From NCBI RefSeq assembly GCF_008728635.1, contig NZ_CP044285.1, forward strand, positions 1,426,001 to 1,490,000: a stretch of DNA of 64,000 nucleotides. Reading direction: 5' to 3'. This DNA is from Hymenobacter baengnokdamensis (GTDB lineage Bacteria > Bacteroidota > Bacteroidia > Cytophagales > Hymenobacteraceae). A program made the position numbers and the translations under genes. The notes under the pieces were generated by a model. It searched no databases. It was not told where the DNA came from and worked only from the letters and a program-made list of their open reading frames with translations. Numbering within the stretch: the stretch's first letter is position 1; each line of letters starts with the position of its first letter. Shown here piece after piece: positions 27,228 to 36,190 of the stretch.

Positions 27228-28157
27228 TTATTCTATAGAACGCAGCTTGGCCAGCTGCTGAATAAGCGCCCGCTCCTCGTCGGTGAGATTAGTGGGCAGC
27301 TGCACGTTCAGGCGCAGGTAGAGGTCGCCAAACTTGCCGGCCTCGCGGTATACCGGAAAGCCTTTGCCGCGCAGGCGCAGGCGGCTGCCGTTGGCCGTTT
27401 CGGGCTTAAGCTTGATTTTGACTGGTCCACCAAGCGTCTCAACCGTTTGCTCACCGCCGAGCAGGGCCCGGTAAAGCGGCACGGGCACATCCTGGGTAAG
27501 GTCGTCGCCGGTGCGGGCATAGTGGGCATCGGGAGCAATCCGAAAGGTGATTAGCAGGGAGCCATTGGGGCCGCCATTGCGGCCGGGGGCTCCCTGGTCG
27601 CGCAGCCGGATGGTTTGCCCATCGGCCACGCCCGGCTGAATGGTAAGGCGCAGATTGCGCCCGTTAACGGTAATCGTCCGCGGCCCGCCCGCGTAGGCCT
27701 CGGCCAGCGTCAGCTCCAGCTCGGCCTGGTAGTCGGAGCCCGCGCCGGGCCGGCTGCTGCGCCCCCCCGCGCCACCCATACCGCCAAACAGCGAGCTGAA
27801 GAAATCAGAAAAATCTTCGCCCTCGCCCCCAAACTGGCTGCCAGCGAAGCCCCCGGCCCCGCCACCCGCCGCATACTGGTTCCAGTCGAAGCCGCCGGTG
27901 CCCTGGCCGCGCCCGCCGCCCGCCTGCTGGTAACGTTGGTAGGCGGCCCCCAACTGGTCATACTTCTGGCGCTTTTCGGGGTCCGAAAGCACCTCGTTGG
28001 CTTCATTGGCTTCTTTAAACTTTTGCTCGGCCGTGGCATCGTTCGGGTTCACATCGGGATGATACTGCCGGGCCAGCTTGCGGTAGGCTTTTTTAATCTG
28101 CTCGGTCGTTGCGGTTTTGTCAACGCCCAATACTTTGTAATAATCTTTATAGTCCAT
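27228..28157 (-). CDS. cbpA: DnaJ-class co-chaperone (CbpA-like)
   Basis: A 309-residue Hsp40. The J domain (1-70) has [33 protein letters not shown] with the HPD motif. A Gly-rich linker follows, without the four-Cys zinc domain of DnaJ. Two C-terminal substrate-binding domains include [23 protein letters not shown] and [26 protein letters not shown]. This layout is that of CbpA/DnaJ class B proteins. It delivers substrates to DnaK. It forms a probable operon with cbpM. Confidence 0.92.
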   Translation of the reverse strand: MDYKDYYKVLGVDKTATTEQIKKAYRKLARQYHPDVNPNDATAEQKFKEANEANEVLSDPEKRQKYDQLGAAYQRYQQAGGGRGQGTGGFDWNQYAAGGGAGGFAGSQFGGEGEDFSDFFSSLFGGMGGAGGRSSRPGAGSDYQAELELTLAEAYAGGPRTITVNGRNLRLTIQPGVADGQTIRLRDQGAPGRNGGPNGSLLITFRIAPDAHYARTGDDLTQDVPVPLYRALLGGEQTVETLGGPVKIKLKPETANGSRLRLRGKGFPVYREAGKFGDLYLRLNVQLPTNLTDEERALIQQLAKLRSIE

Positions 28158-28418
28158 TTTATAGAAAAAGCAAGGTCAGGACAAGATGCGTGGCCGCTGC
28201 CTTAGTTGAACGTAGGCGAGGCTGCTTGTGTTGGGACTCGCAAAAGTGTGGGGTGTGGAGTAAATTTGCATTTTGCAAATAGCCAGCATCTTTTCAGTAT
28301 TCTGGTAAAAGCCAGCCGCAACCAAAAAACGTACTTAGCTGCTGCGTTGCATAACATGGCACTTTTCCTGTTTGCCCGCGCACACTGCCTTTTTCTCCTA
28401 CAATACTTTTTAAATCCG

Positions 28419-29009
28419 ATGAAAGTAGTTACGCAAGTCCTGCTGCTTGGTGGTGCGCTGTTGCTGGCTCGTGCGGGCCAGGCCCAGACGCAGCCTGCCC
28501 CGGCAGCCTCCACTGCTACGCCTGCCCCGGCCGCGCCCGCCGCGCCAGATACCGACCCCTTGCGCCGCGCAGTAGCGCCGCGCCGGGTGGTAGCGCCGCG
28601 CCATACGGGCGCTGCGCCCACTGCCCGCCCCAAAACGAGCGGAGTAATGGCCAAGGATGGCCTCACCATGCAGAATGGCCAGGTTATTCTGACGGAACTG
28701 GGCCGCACCGCGCCCATTGAGCAGGACAAGCGCTTGGTGAATGGTACCCTGATTACTACTAAAGGTCAGATTACCAATGTGGAAGGCGTAACCTCGCAAA
28801 TGGCCGAAGGCGACTACGTGTCGCTCACCGGCCGCCTCACCAGCAAGCGCGAGATGGTGGAAGCCGACAGCGTGCGCAAGCTCGTGGCCTACGACCTGAA
28901 GCACCCCGGCAAGCGCAAGGAGCTGGAAAAAGCCCGTGAAAAAGTAGAGAAAGAGCGCGAAAAAGCCGAAAAGGAAGCTGCTAAAGCCAAAGCAAAAGCC
29001 GGTCACTAA
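28419..29009 (+). CDS. Secreted DUF6799-like protein with charged C-terminus
   Basis: A 196-residue protein with a signal peptide (MKVVTQVLLLGGALLLARAGQAQ), a Pro/Ala-rich linker, and a domain GVMAKDGLTMQNGQVILTELG...LVNGTLITTKGQITNVEG that resembles DUF6799. The C-terminal 45 residues form a Lys/Glu/Ala helix (KRKELEKAREKVEKEREKAE). The long in-frame extension upstream of 28419 lacks family-like sequence. It overlaps the convergent small gene by 4 bp. Confidence 0.75.
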   Translation: MKVVTQVLLLGGALLLARAGQAQTQPAPAASTATPAPAAPAAPDTDPLRRAVAPRRVVAPRHTGAAPTARPKTSGVMAKDGLTMQNGQVILTELGRTAPIEQDKRLVNGTLITTKGQITNVEGVTSQMAEGDYVSLTGRLTSKREMVEADSVRKLVAYDLKHPGKRKELEKAREKVEKEREKAEKEAAKAKAKAGH

Positions 29010-29203
29010 GGTCGCCGGGTGTAGCTCAGCAGCACTTCCAGGCCGGCGGCGTCGTCGGTGGCCTCCACTACTTCGTCGATGACGAATTGCACCTCGGCTT
29101 CGGTCCAGCCTTCGTCCTCGGCGGCGTGCACAAAGCTGTTGAGGGCGGTAAAGCGGTTGGCCCCGACCGGCGGAGCCCAAATTAGCTGCTTGCGAATATT
29201 CAT
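29006..29203 (-). CDS. Small conserved-looking protein
   Basis: A 65-residue protein starting MNIRKQLIWAPPVGANRFTALNSFVHAAEDEGWTEAEVQFVIDEVVE. It is acidic, predicted helical and cytoplasmic. I do not recognise the family. ATG 29203 is chosen over an upstream codon because the upstream residues overlap a GC-rich hairpin. Confidence 0.6.
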   Translation of the reverse strand: MNIRKQLIWAPPVGANRFTALNSFVHAAEDEGWTEAEVQFVIDEVVEATDDAAGLEVLLSYTRRP

Positions 29204-29224
29204 GCTGCGAAGATGGCACCCAGC

Positions 29225-29254
29225 GGCCCCTGCCACCCGGCAGGGGCCGTTTTT
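29225..29254 (+). terminator. GC-rich hairpin with T-tract
   Basis: GGCCCCTGCC at 29225-29234 pairs with GGCAGGGGCC at 29239-29248 and GTTTTTATTT follows on the plus strand. It would stop plus-strand read-through of the DUF6799-like gene. Confidence 0.75.
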
Positions 29255-29284
29255 ATTTGATAGTAATTATATATGATAAATAAA

Positions 29285-29692
29285 TTATTTGCTGCGCGCC
29301 ACCGGGCCCATGCGCAGCACTTTGAGCTTCACGGGTACCACGCCGGCGTCGATGAGGTCGAGCTTGCGGGCCGCGCGCTTCGATACGTCCACGATACGGC
29401 CTTTGGCATGCGGCCCGCGGTCGGTGACGACCACTTTCACCGAATGGCCGTTGCGCACATTCGTTACCCTTATTTTGGTGCCGAAGGGCAGGGTGTTGTG
29501 AGCGGCGGTGAGCTTGCCCGGCCGGTAGGGCGCGCCGCTGGCCGTAGCCCGGCCCGCGAACTTATCGGCGTAGTACGAGCCCTCACCGGTTTGGGTAAAG
29601 GCCGATTTGCTGCTGCCGCAGCCGGAAATCCCTAGCAATAAGATGCTAAAGGCGAGAAGTTTGCCTGAAAGCATGCGAAAGGGAGAAAGCAT
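29285..29692 (-). CDS. RlpA-like double-psi beta-barrel lipoprotein
   Basis: A 135-residue protein. A lipoprotein signal ends in LLLGISGCGSS. The mature domain TGEGSYYADKFAGRATASG...AAHNTLPFGTKIRVTNVRNGHSVKVVVTDRGPHAKGRIVDVSKRAARKLDLI is the double-psi beta-barrel of RlpA, a septal lytic transglycosylase family that acts on denuded peptidoglycan. There is no C-terminal SPOR domain. The start could be ATG 29692 or, five codons earlier, ATG 29707. Confidence 0.88.
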   Translation of the reverse strand: MLSPFRMLSGKLLAFSILLLGISGCGSSKSAFTQTGEGSYYADKFAGRATASGAPYRPGKLTAAHNTLPFGTKIRVTNVRNGHSVKVVVTDRGPHAKGRIVDVSKRAARKLDLIDAGVVPVKLKVLRMGPVARSK

Positions 29693-29789
29693 AATTATAT
29701 CCTTCATGCAGACTTCACTTGAGGAATGAAAATAAAAGCTCATCTTTGAGGCGAAACCAAGTTTTCACCTTTTTTCTTTCCCCCCTATT

Positions 29790-30008
29790 ATGAACAATAC
29801 GTTGAAACTCGCTGCTGGCCTCGCGCTGTCGGGTCTTTTTTTCTCTGCTCATGCCCAGACTACGCCTGCTCCGGCTGCCCAGACTGCGCCTGCAGCTGAC
29901 AGCAAGATGGCCGACACCAAAATGCACGGCAAGATGAAGGAAGGCAAAATGCACGGCAAGATGCAGAAAACTAAGATGACCGACGAGAAGACGAAGACCA
30001 AAATGTAG
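29790..30008 (+). CDS. Small secreted Met/Lys/His-rich protein
   Basis: A 72-residue protein with a signal peptide (MNNTLKLAAGLALSGLFFSAHAQ). The mature part repeats KMxGKM-like units: KMADTKMHGKMKEGKMHGKMQKTKM. Met and His enrichment would suit binding of copper or another soft metal, but this is only suggested by composition. It is divergent from the RlpA-like gene and converges with the GH25 gene. Confidence 0.7.
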   Translation: MNNTLKLAAGLALSGLFFSAHAQTTPAPAAQTAPAADSKMADTKMHGKMKEGKMHGKMQKTKMTDEKTKTKM

Positions 30009-30016
30009 GTTTTAGG

Positions 30017-30931
30017 CTAGCGCCTTACTAATTCGGCCGCCCGGTTCAGCAGCTTGCGAAAGCTGTTGGGCCGGGCGGCTTTTTTGGCGGGTGGCGGGGC
30101 GGGCGGAGCAATGCGCAGCGCCTCCAGCGCCGCGTAGCTACCCTGAAACACGTTGAAATCGACGGTGCCGCGAATACCGGGCACGTAGGCCTCATCGGAG
30201 TGCTGCCAGATAATCCAGCGCTCGGACGGGAGTGCGGGGCGCTCAACCTCGTAGTGGGCCAGCCACAGCGGGTAATCGTCGAAATGCCCGGCCAGGTAGC
30301 GCCGGTAAAAGGCGTAGTTGGAGTACAGGATGGGCTTCACTTTATAATGCGCCTCAACCGCTTCCAGCCATTGGCGTATCTCGCTGCGCAGCTCGGCCAC
30401 GTCGTGAAAGCGGGGCGCCTCCACATCGAGTACGGGCGGCAGGTCGCCGGGCCGCAGCGGAACCGTGTCAATAAATAAATCGGCCTGCTCGCCGCCGTCG
30501 CGGTTGGGCTGAAAATAATGATACGCGCCGCTCAGAATGCCCGCCGCCCGTGCCTCGCGCCAGTTGCGGGCAAAGCGGGCATCGCGGAGCGTGGCCCCCT
30601 CGGTGGCTTTAATAAACGCAAACCGCACCTGCTGCTGCGCCACCCTGGGCCAGTCGATATGCCCCTGATAGGCCGATACGTCAATCCCGTGCACCGAATA
30701 GCCCGCCAGCAGCGGAGTGCTTTCGTGGCCGGTGAGGTAGCGCATGGTGAGCGTGGCCCAGGCCCGGCGGGCGTAGCGGTTTAGCTGCCGCTGATGGCGC
30801 AGATAGTAGGCGCTGCTGCCCAGCAGCCCCAGCAGCAGCCCCGCCAGCACCCAGCGACGCCAGGGCCGGCGCGGGGCCGGCCGCGGCACCAGGGCCGGGG
30901 CAGCAAGCAGGGGAGAACCAGGGTCGGGCAT
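30017..30931 (-). CDS. GH25-family lysozyme-like hydrolase
   Basis: A 304-residue protein with one N-terminal membrane anchor (about 25-42). The catalytic domain begins GIDVSAYQGHIDWPRVAQQQVRFAFIKATEGATLRD and includes LPPVLDVEAP with the acidic residues and LWLAHYEVERPALPS...WIIWQHSD, all typical of GH25 muramidases. It probably cleaves or remodels peptidoglycan from the outer face of the inner membrane. A Pro/Lys tail follows. Confidence 0.88.
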   Translation of the reverse strand: MPDPGSPLLAAPALVPRPAPRRPWRRWVLAGLLLGLLGSSAYYLRHQRQLNRYARRAWATLTMRYLTGHESTPLLAGYSVHGIDVSAYQGHIDWPRVAQQQVRFAFIKATEGATLRDARFARNWREARAAGILSGAYHYFQPNRDGGEQADLFIDTVPLRPGDLPPVLDVEAPRFHDVAELRSEIRQWLEAVEAHYKVKPILYSNYAFYRRYLAGHFDDYPLWLAHYEVERPALPSERWIIWQHSDEAYVPGIRGTVDFNVFQGSYAALEALRIAPPAPPPAKKAARPNSFRKLLNRAAELVRR

Positions 30932-31047
30932 GGGCAGCGAGCCAAAAATAACGTACGCCGGCCGGCTGCGCGTATGCCGGCGGGTGCCGTAGCTTGCAGC
31001 CGCAATGCCAACCGGTGGCCTGCTGGTTCCCCTTAGCTGCTATTCCT

Positions 31048-31308
31048 ATGCCCGATGCCCGCGATGCTAACGGCCACCTTATCCGCGAGTTGCACGGCGT
31101 AACGCTGGCCGTTATCCTCGACTATCTGGTAGCCCACTACGGCTTTCCGGGCCTCGACGAGCGCCTGCGACTAAACTGCTTTGCCGTTAATCCGAGCGTG
31201 AAGTCGAGCCTGACTTTCCTGCGCCGTACGCCCTGGGCGCGGGCCAAAGTGGAGGATTTGTACATCCGCCTGCGCACCGCCGAAGTGCTGAACCGGCCGT
31301 TACCCTAG
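31048..31308 (+). CDS. VF530 family (DUF2132) DNA-binding protein
   Basis: An 86-residue protein: LHGVTLAVILDYLVAHYGFPGLDERLRLNCFAVNPSVKSSLTFLRRTPWARAKVEDLYI is the VF530 domain, a small helical fold with a presumed DNA-binding role. ATG 31048 (MPDARDANGH) is chosen; codons further upstream are not family-like. Confidence 0.85.
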   Translation: MPDARDANGHLIRELHGVTLAVILDYLVAHYGFPGLDERLRLNCFAVNPSVKSSLTFLRRTPWARAKVEDLYIRLRTAEVLNRPLP

Positions 31309-31339
31309 GTTTTCGCCCATTCTATATTCTGTCTGGCCT

Positions 31340-31663
31340 ATGGCTGAGCTGCGCGAAAAATCCGGCCCCCTGGCGTTGCTGGTTGGCTTTGCCAGCTTCC
31401 TTATCTTCGAAACGGCGGCGTTTCAGCTGCTGAAATTCCTCACATCCGGGCTGGGCGAGGCCGACCAGTATCAGCCCGAAAATACCATCGTCAGCAACTG
31501 GGTGAAAACGGTGGCTTTTCTGGTACTGCACCTGGCAGTGGTTATCGCGGCGGTGCTGGTGCTCAGCAATAAGCTGCCGCGTCGCTACCGCGGCCAGGTA
31601 ATGGGCTGGTTTTATCTGAGCCTGCTGGTTGGGTTCGGGCTGCTTATTCCGCTGTTTTACTGA
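31340..31663 (+). CDS. Small integral membrane protein
   Basis: A 107-residue protein with three hydrophobic segments at about 10-32, 57-76 and 89-106, and a short basic loop NKLPRRYRGQ between the last two. The family is not recognised. It follows the VF530 gene by 31 bp and may be cotranscribed. The AT-rich stretch 31664-31795 after it shows no gene. Confidence 0.65.
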   Translation: MAELREKSGPLALLVGFASFLIFETAAFQLLKFLTSGLGEADQYQPENTIVSNWVKTVAFLVLHLAVVIAAVLVLSNKLPRRYRGQVMGWFYLSLLVGFGLLIPLFY

Positions 31664-31795
31664 CGTTTATTAATATTAATATATTAAAAATGTTATTTAT
31701 AATTTTATAAATTATTTTAACATACCCAAGTTGTTAAGGAGGTCGAATTGGGTTTTTAATATCTTGTTTGGTGAATATTAGTCTTGCCTGGCATA

Positions 31796-31827
31796 AAAAA
31801 GCCTCTGCTCATCGCAGAGGCTTTTTC
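31796..31827. terminator. Bidirectional terminator
   Basis: GCCTCTGC (31801-31808) pairs with GCAGAGGC (31814-31821), flanked by AAAAAA on the left and TTTTT on the right. It can terminate the plus-strand genes and the minus-strand Hsp20 gene. Confidence 0.9.
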
Positions 31828-31919
31828 GTAGAAAAACCAACGGGCGCCGGTCGGTCCCGGCGTTATAGACGGGGAGGAGTGGCCGGTCGGCCCCGGCCGT
31901 ATCAACGCGCCAGGCGGCC

Positions 31920-32300
31920 TTAGCTGCCCGGCTGAATGTCAATCTCCCGGCTGGTGGCATCCCGGAACGGGATGGCCACGCGCAGCTCGCCGTTTTCGTG
32001 GCTGGCATTGATGCTGGCCAGGTCGAGATTGCGGGGCAAGTCGAGGGTTTGCACGAAGAGTGGGGCGGCCAGCCGGTCTTCGGGACCATGCTTATACTCG
32101 CCATACACGGTAAGCTGACTGTCTTTTAGTACGACGTGAAAGCTCTCGGCCGGCACGCTGGGCATGGCTACGTGCAGCACCACGCCTTTGGGCCGCTTGT
32201 TTACGTGCAGCTTGGGCTGCGCCACGCCGCCGCCGATGGTATTGAGCAAGTCGAGCTGAGGGGCGATAGTACGGATAAATTCGCGGCTGATAAGTTTCAT
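31920..32300 (-). CDS. Hsp20/alpha-crystallin-like protein
   Basis: A 126-residue protein. VNKRPKGVVLHVAMPSVPAESFHVVLKDSQLTVYGEY and NLDLASINASHENGELRVAIPFRDA form an alpha-crystallin domain; the final segment SREIDIQPGS replaces the usual IxI tail. Small heat-shock proteins hold unfolded proteins. The domain match is reasonable but more divergent than typical. The 193 bp upstream, 32301-32493, hold nothing I can identify. Confidence 0.75.
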   Translation of the reverse strand: MKLISREFIRTIAPQLDLLNTIGGGVAQPKLHVNKRPKGVVLHVAMPSVPAESFHVVLKDSQLTVYGEYKHGPEDRLAAPLFVQTLDLPRNLDLASINASHENGELRVAIPFRDATSREIDIQPGS

Positions 32301-32493
32301 AACGGGCAGCCTTATTAGGTGGCTTCGGCCTGACTAACTCAAACCCCGTACCAGCTTCTAAAACGGGCTAACTCCGCTGCTGTTCAGTCGATATGGCTAC
32401 TTTTTACGCAGTAGGTTAGCCTGCCTCTGCCACGCTGGCCGAAAAGCCGCCTAAGTGGCAGGGTAGGTGGCATGCCGAGTACTTTCGGAACTG

Positions 32494-34386
32494 CTAAAAC
32501 CGGCTCGTCAGGCCAAAATGAATCTTGGAGCTGGCGAGTGAGAAGCCGGTGTTGAGAAAGCCGGACCGCCCCACCGAGTACACAAACTGGAAGAGCCCGG
32601 CCGCCGTACGAAAGCTCAGGCCCGCGCCGAGGCCGGTTGGGGTATCGGGGGTGTGAGCGCCCAGGGTCGTTGCCTGGTAGCTGTAGGCTTGCAGCAGCGC
32701 CTGGTCGGCAAAAACGAATACGTAGCCCTCGGGGCCGGTAAATTGCCGAAGCTCGACCGTGCCCACGCCATAAGCATTGGTATAGAATTGGTTTTCGCTA
32801 AAGCCCCTGAGCGAGTTGAGGCCGCCCAGCCGGAAGAGGTCGTTGAGAAAAAGCTGCTGATTGAACAAGCCCTCGCCCCGCAGGCGCACCAGCAGCACGG
32901 CCTGGCGGCTCAGGGCCCAGTAGTGCTCGGCCCGTGCCCCAAAGCTGTACTGGGTCGAGCGCAGGGCCAGGCCATTATATAGGCTTTCGCTAATAGACGC
33001 GTTGCGGCGCACGGTTTTGGTGCCTACGCCGCCCTGCGCGCTAAAAAACAGGCCCCGATGCGGAAAATACAGGTCGTCGAGGTTGGCCCGCGAGTAGCCA
33101 ATGCCATAAGAGTTATAGCCGGAGTCGACGTAAGTGGGCAGCACGTTCTGGTTATTGATAGCAACATAGCCCAGGCTGTCGAGCAGCAGGCGCGAGCTTT
33201 GCTGCTCGGCATAGAAGGAGAGTCGCCCGGCCCGCGCCGTGGGGTAGCTCACCTGCACGCGCGGCTTAATAGTGAGGTAGTTGCCGGTTTGCTTATAGAG
33301 ATTAAAGGTGCCGCCGACTTCCAGCGGCGTACCAAAAATATTGGGGTGCAGGTAGCTGGCATCGAGCAGCTGCGAGAGGGCATCGGTTTTGCGCCATTGC
33401 AAAGCTACCTGCTTGCCGCCGCCCCGCATATTGCGCAGGGCAATGGTTACGTCGCCCGTAAACTGCACCCCACTGGTACCGTCGGTATTGGGCAGCAGGC
33501 CCACAATGGCATCAAACTGGCTCGACGAGCGCTCGTCGAGCAGCAGATATACCCGGGCGCGGTTGCGGGCAAAGCGCACTTCGGGCTCGGCGCGCAGGCG
33601 CACGTAGGGCAGCTGGCGCAGCAGGGCACTGATAGCGTCTACCCGCTGCTGGCTGTAGGGCGTGGCGGGTGGTATCTGCAGGTACTGCGTCAGAAACCGC
33701 TTCTTGGTTTTGCTGGTGCCAATGACTTGCAGGGAATCGAAATACACCACCGGCCCGCGCTTGAGCACCACCCGCCCGGCAATGTCATGCCCGCTGAAAC
33801 GCACCGAATCCAGCCCCACCGTGGCAAACGGGTAGCCCTGGTTTTCGGCCTCCGTCAGCACCCGCTCCTGCAAGGCTACCCAATCGGCTGGCCGCCAGGG
33901 CGTGCGGCGAAAAAACTTTTCGCGGTAGCCGGCGCGGGTCAGCAGACCATCGCCGAGGTTGCCGTTGTGCAGGTAGGCCCAGCGAAACTGCTCGCCCACG
34001 TAGAGGCGCACGCGCACCGTGTCGCGGCCCCAGCGGATGTTGTCGGCCGAGGCGGTGAGATAGGCATCGGCCTGCAGGGCCAGCACCAGCTCGCGCACCG
34101 TGCGCAGGGCGGTGAGCGAGTCGGGCACCGTGGCCCGCGGGTGCAGGTGGCGCACGAGCGCCCGCCCGGCCGGCTCGGCTTCAATTTTGAGCACGCGCAC
34201 ATTGCCTGGGCGGCGCGTAGCGGCTGGCGCGGCCGGCGGAGCCGCAGGGGGCAGTGGGGGCGAGGCCAGCGGGGGCACATTGGGCACAGCTACGCCAGGC
34301 GCGCCGGCCGGCGTCTGAGCCCCCAGCGGCCCGGCACCCAGCGCCAGCCAGCAGCACCAGCAAAGAAGGGTAGCGAGTCGGGCCAT
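32494..34386 (-). CDS. Omp85/BamA-TamA-family outer membrane protein
   Basis: A 630-residue protein with a signal peptide (MARLATLLCWCCWLALGAGPLGA), a Pro-rich linker, about two or three POTRA-like units (for example GHDIAGRVVLKRGPVVYFDSLQVIGTSKTKKRFLTQYLQIPPATPYSQQRVDAI) and a C-terminal beta-barrel with LFRLGGLNSLRGFSENQFYTNAYGVGTVELRQF, the (V/I)RG(F/Y) lid-lock motif, ending with a terminal Phe (HFGLTSRF). It probably inserts or exports outer membrane proteins. ATG 34386 precedes the signal peptide; a longer reading runs into the divergent hemW region. Confidence 0.87.
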   Translation of the reverse strand: MARLATLLCWCCWLALGAGPLGAQTPAGAPGVAVPNVPPLASPPLPPAAPPAAPAATRRPGNVRVLKIEAEPAGRALVRHLHPRATVPDSLTALRTVRELVLALQADAYLTASADNIRWGRDTVRVRLYVGEQFRWAYLHNGNLGDGLLTRAGYREKFFRRTPWRPADWVALQERVLTEAENQGYPFATVGLDSVRFSGHDIAGRVVLKRGPVVYFDSLQVIGTSKTKKRFLTQYLQIPPATPYSQQRVDAISALLRQLPYVRLRAEPEVRFARNRARVYLLLDERSSSQFDAIVGLLPNTDGTSGVQFTGDVTIALRNMRGGGKQVALQWRKTDALSQLLDASYLHPNIFGTPLEVGGTFNLYKQTGNYLTIKPRVQVSYPTARAGRLSFYAEQQSSRLLLDSLGYVAINNQNVLPTYVDSGYNSYGIGYSRANLDDLYFPHRGLFFSAQGGVGTKTVRRNASISESLYNGLALRSTQYSFGARAEHYWALSRQAVLLVRLRGEGLFNQQLFLNDLFRLGGLNSLRGFSENQFYTNAYGVGTVELRQFTGPEGYVFVFADQALLQAYSYQATTLGAHTPDTPTGLGAGLSFRTAAGLFQFVYSVGRSGFLNTGFSLASSKIHFGLTSRF

Positions 34387-34497
34387 CGTCGAAAAGCAAA
34401 CGCACCGGCCCGATTTTAATTTCAGAAGCCCGATTTTTGTTGAATCATGGGCGGGCGACGGTTGTTGCCCCGCAAAAGTCGCGTTTCCCTTCCGCAT

Positions 34498-35652
34498 ATG
34501 GCTGGCCTCTACCTCCACATTCCGTTCTGCAAGCAGGCCTGCCACTACTGCGATTTCCACTTCAGCACCTCAATGGGGCTGAAAGGGCAGTTTGTGGAAG
34601 CTTTACTCAAGGAAATGGCCCTGCGGCGCAGCTACCTGCCCGACCCCGATGCCCCGCTTGAAACAATTTATTTTGGGGGTGGCACGCCTTCTCTGCTGAC
34701 GGGGGAGGAGCTGCGACGGATTTTTGCGGCAATAAATAGTAATTTTACTATATTATCCGGAGCTGAAATCACCCTCGAAGCCAACCCCGACGACCTCACC
34801 GCCGCCAAGCTGGCCGAGCTGGCGGCCTCGCCAATCAACCGGCTCAGTATTGGGCTGCAGAGCTTCCACGAGCCACATCTGCGCCTGATGAACCGCGCCC
34901 ACTCGGCCCGGGAGTCGGGGCAGGCCGTACGGCAGGCCCAGGCGGCCGGCTTTGAGAACATTTCAGTTGACTTGATTTACGGCGTGCCTGCCGCCAGCCA
35001 CGCCATCTGGGAAGCAGACCTGGCGCGGCTCTTTGAGCTGGGCGTGCCGCACGTTTCGGCCTATGCCCTGACTATTGAGCCCGATACGGCTTTCGGCCGC
35101 CGCCTCAGAAAGGGAACCTTCGTGGCCCCGCCCGAGGAGTTTGTGGCCCGGCAATTTGAAATAATGCTCGGCCAGCTGCGCGCTCATGGCTACGAGCAGT
35201 ACGAAATCAGCAACTTCTGCCAGCCCGGCCGCGAGAGCCGCCACAATGCCAACTATTGGCGCGGCGTGCCCTACCTGGGCCTGGGCCCGAGCGCGCACTC
35301 GTTTGACGGCCGCAGCCGGCAATATGCCGTGGCCAGCAACCCCCAGTACGTGGCCGCCGTGCTGGAGCGCGGCGAAGTGCCGCTCACCGTAGAAATCCTT
35401 TCGCCGCTAGACCAGGCCAACGAGTACCTGCTCACCAGCCTGCGCACCAGCCGGGGCTGCGACCTGGCCTACCTACGCGACGTGCTGGACCTCAACCTGC
35501 TGGCCGGGCGGGCCGACTACCTGGCCAGCCTCACCGCGCAGGGCATGGCCACGCTGGAGCGCGATGTGCTGCGCCTGACCGATGCCGGCAAGCTGCTGGC
35601 CGACCACATTACGCTGGCGCTGTTTGCCGATGTGCCGGCCCCCGTAGTGTAG
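34498..35652 (+). CDS. hemW: Radical SAM haem chaperone HemW
   Basis: A 384-residue protein starting MAGLYLHIPFCKQACHYCDF with the CxxxCxxC cluster ligands Cys11, 15 and 18. IYFGGGTPSLL, SIGLQSFHEPHLRLMNR and ISVDLIYGVP are the coproporphyrinogen-oxidase-like family segments, and the C-terminal HemN-type domain is present. It lacks the extra N-terminal part of HemN, so haem transfer (HemW) is favoured over the oxidase reaction. It is divergent from the Omp85 gene. Confidence 0.92.
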   Translation: MAGLYLHIPFCKQACHYCDFHFSTSMGLKGQFVEALLKEMALRRSYLPDPDAPLETIYFGGGTPSLLTGEELRRIFAAINSNFTILSGAEITLEANPDDLTAAKLAELAASPINRLSIGLQSFHEPHLRLMNRAHSARESGQAVRQAQAAGFENISVDLIYGVPAASHAIWEADLARLFELGVPHVSAYALTIEPDTAFGRRLRKGTFVAPPEEFVARQFEIMLGQLRAHGYEQYEISNFCQPGRESRHNANYWRGVPYLGLGPSAHSFDGRSRQYAVASNPQYVAAVLERGEVPLTVEILSPLDQANEYLLTSLRTSRGCDLAYLRDVLDLNLLAGRADYLASLTAQGMATLERDVLRLTDAGKLLADHITLALFADVPAPVV

Positions 35653-35655
35653 CTT

Positions 35656-35690
35656 GCGGCGGCAGCCGGGCGGGCCGCCGCTTTTCTTTT
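35656..35690 (+). terminator. Rho-independent terminator of hemW
   Basis: GCGGCGGC (35656-35663) pairs with GCCGCCGC (35674-35681), followed by TTTTCTTTT. Confidence 0.85.
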
Positions 35691-35715
35691 GCACCTTAAA
35701 TTCCCCTGCGCAGCC

Positions 35716-36132
35716 GTGAAGCTTCTGAGCGATGCCCTGGTTAGTAACGACGACTTTTTTGTGGAGCAGGTCCACATTACGGCCATTGTCTTCGATAATA
35801 CCGACGACGTAACCGTGTGGGCAACTACGTTTCGCGAAGACGACGACCACTTTTTTCACCTCGGCCTGCCTTTCCACGACCTCGACACGCTGCTGCGCGT
35901 AGCCGGCGACCGCGCCGAGGCCCTGGCCGAGGAAGTGGCCGATGCGCTGGCTTCCACCGAGCAGTGGCCTTGCCTGCTCGAATACACGACCGAGGAGTCG
36001 CCCCCCGTGCTGCTGCCCGGCGTGGCGCTTAAGCTGGCAGTCACTTTTCCGGCCGATGCCGACGAGGCCGATGACCCCCAGCCGCACAATATATTCTATC
36101 TGGAAGGTATTTACGCCCGCCTCAACTCGTAG
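35716..36132 (+). CDS. Acidic protein of unknown function
   Basis: A 138-residue, strongly acidic, probably cytoplasmic protein starting with GTG (VKLLSDALVSNDDFFVEQVHITAIVFDN). DDVTVWATTFREDDDHFFHLGLPFHDLDTLLRV and the C-terminal LEGIYARLNS show beta-rich content. I do not recognise the family. It follows the hemW terminator and precedes a hydrolase gene. Confidence 0.62.
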   Translation: MKLLSDALVSNDDFFVEQVHITAIVFDNTDDVTVWATTFREDDDHFFHLGLPFHDLDTLLRVAGDRAEALAEEVADALASTEQWPCLLEYTTEESPPVLLPGVALKLAVTFPADADEADDPQPHNIFYLEGIYARLNS

Positions 36133-36190
36133 CCCGCGATAAGTCGGCTGGTCGTGGCCCTCGCAATGACAGCTGGCCCCCAAGCAGCCA

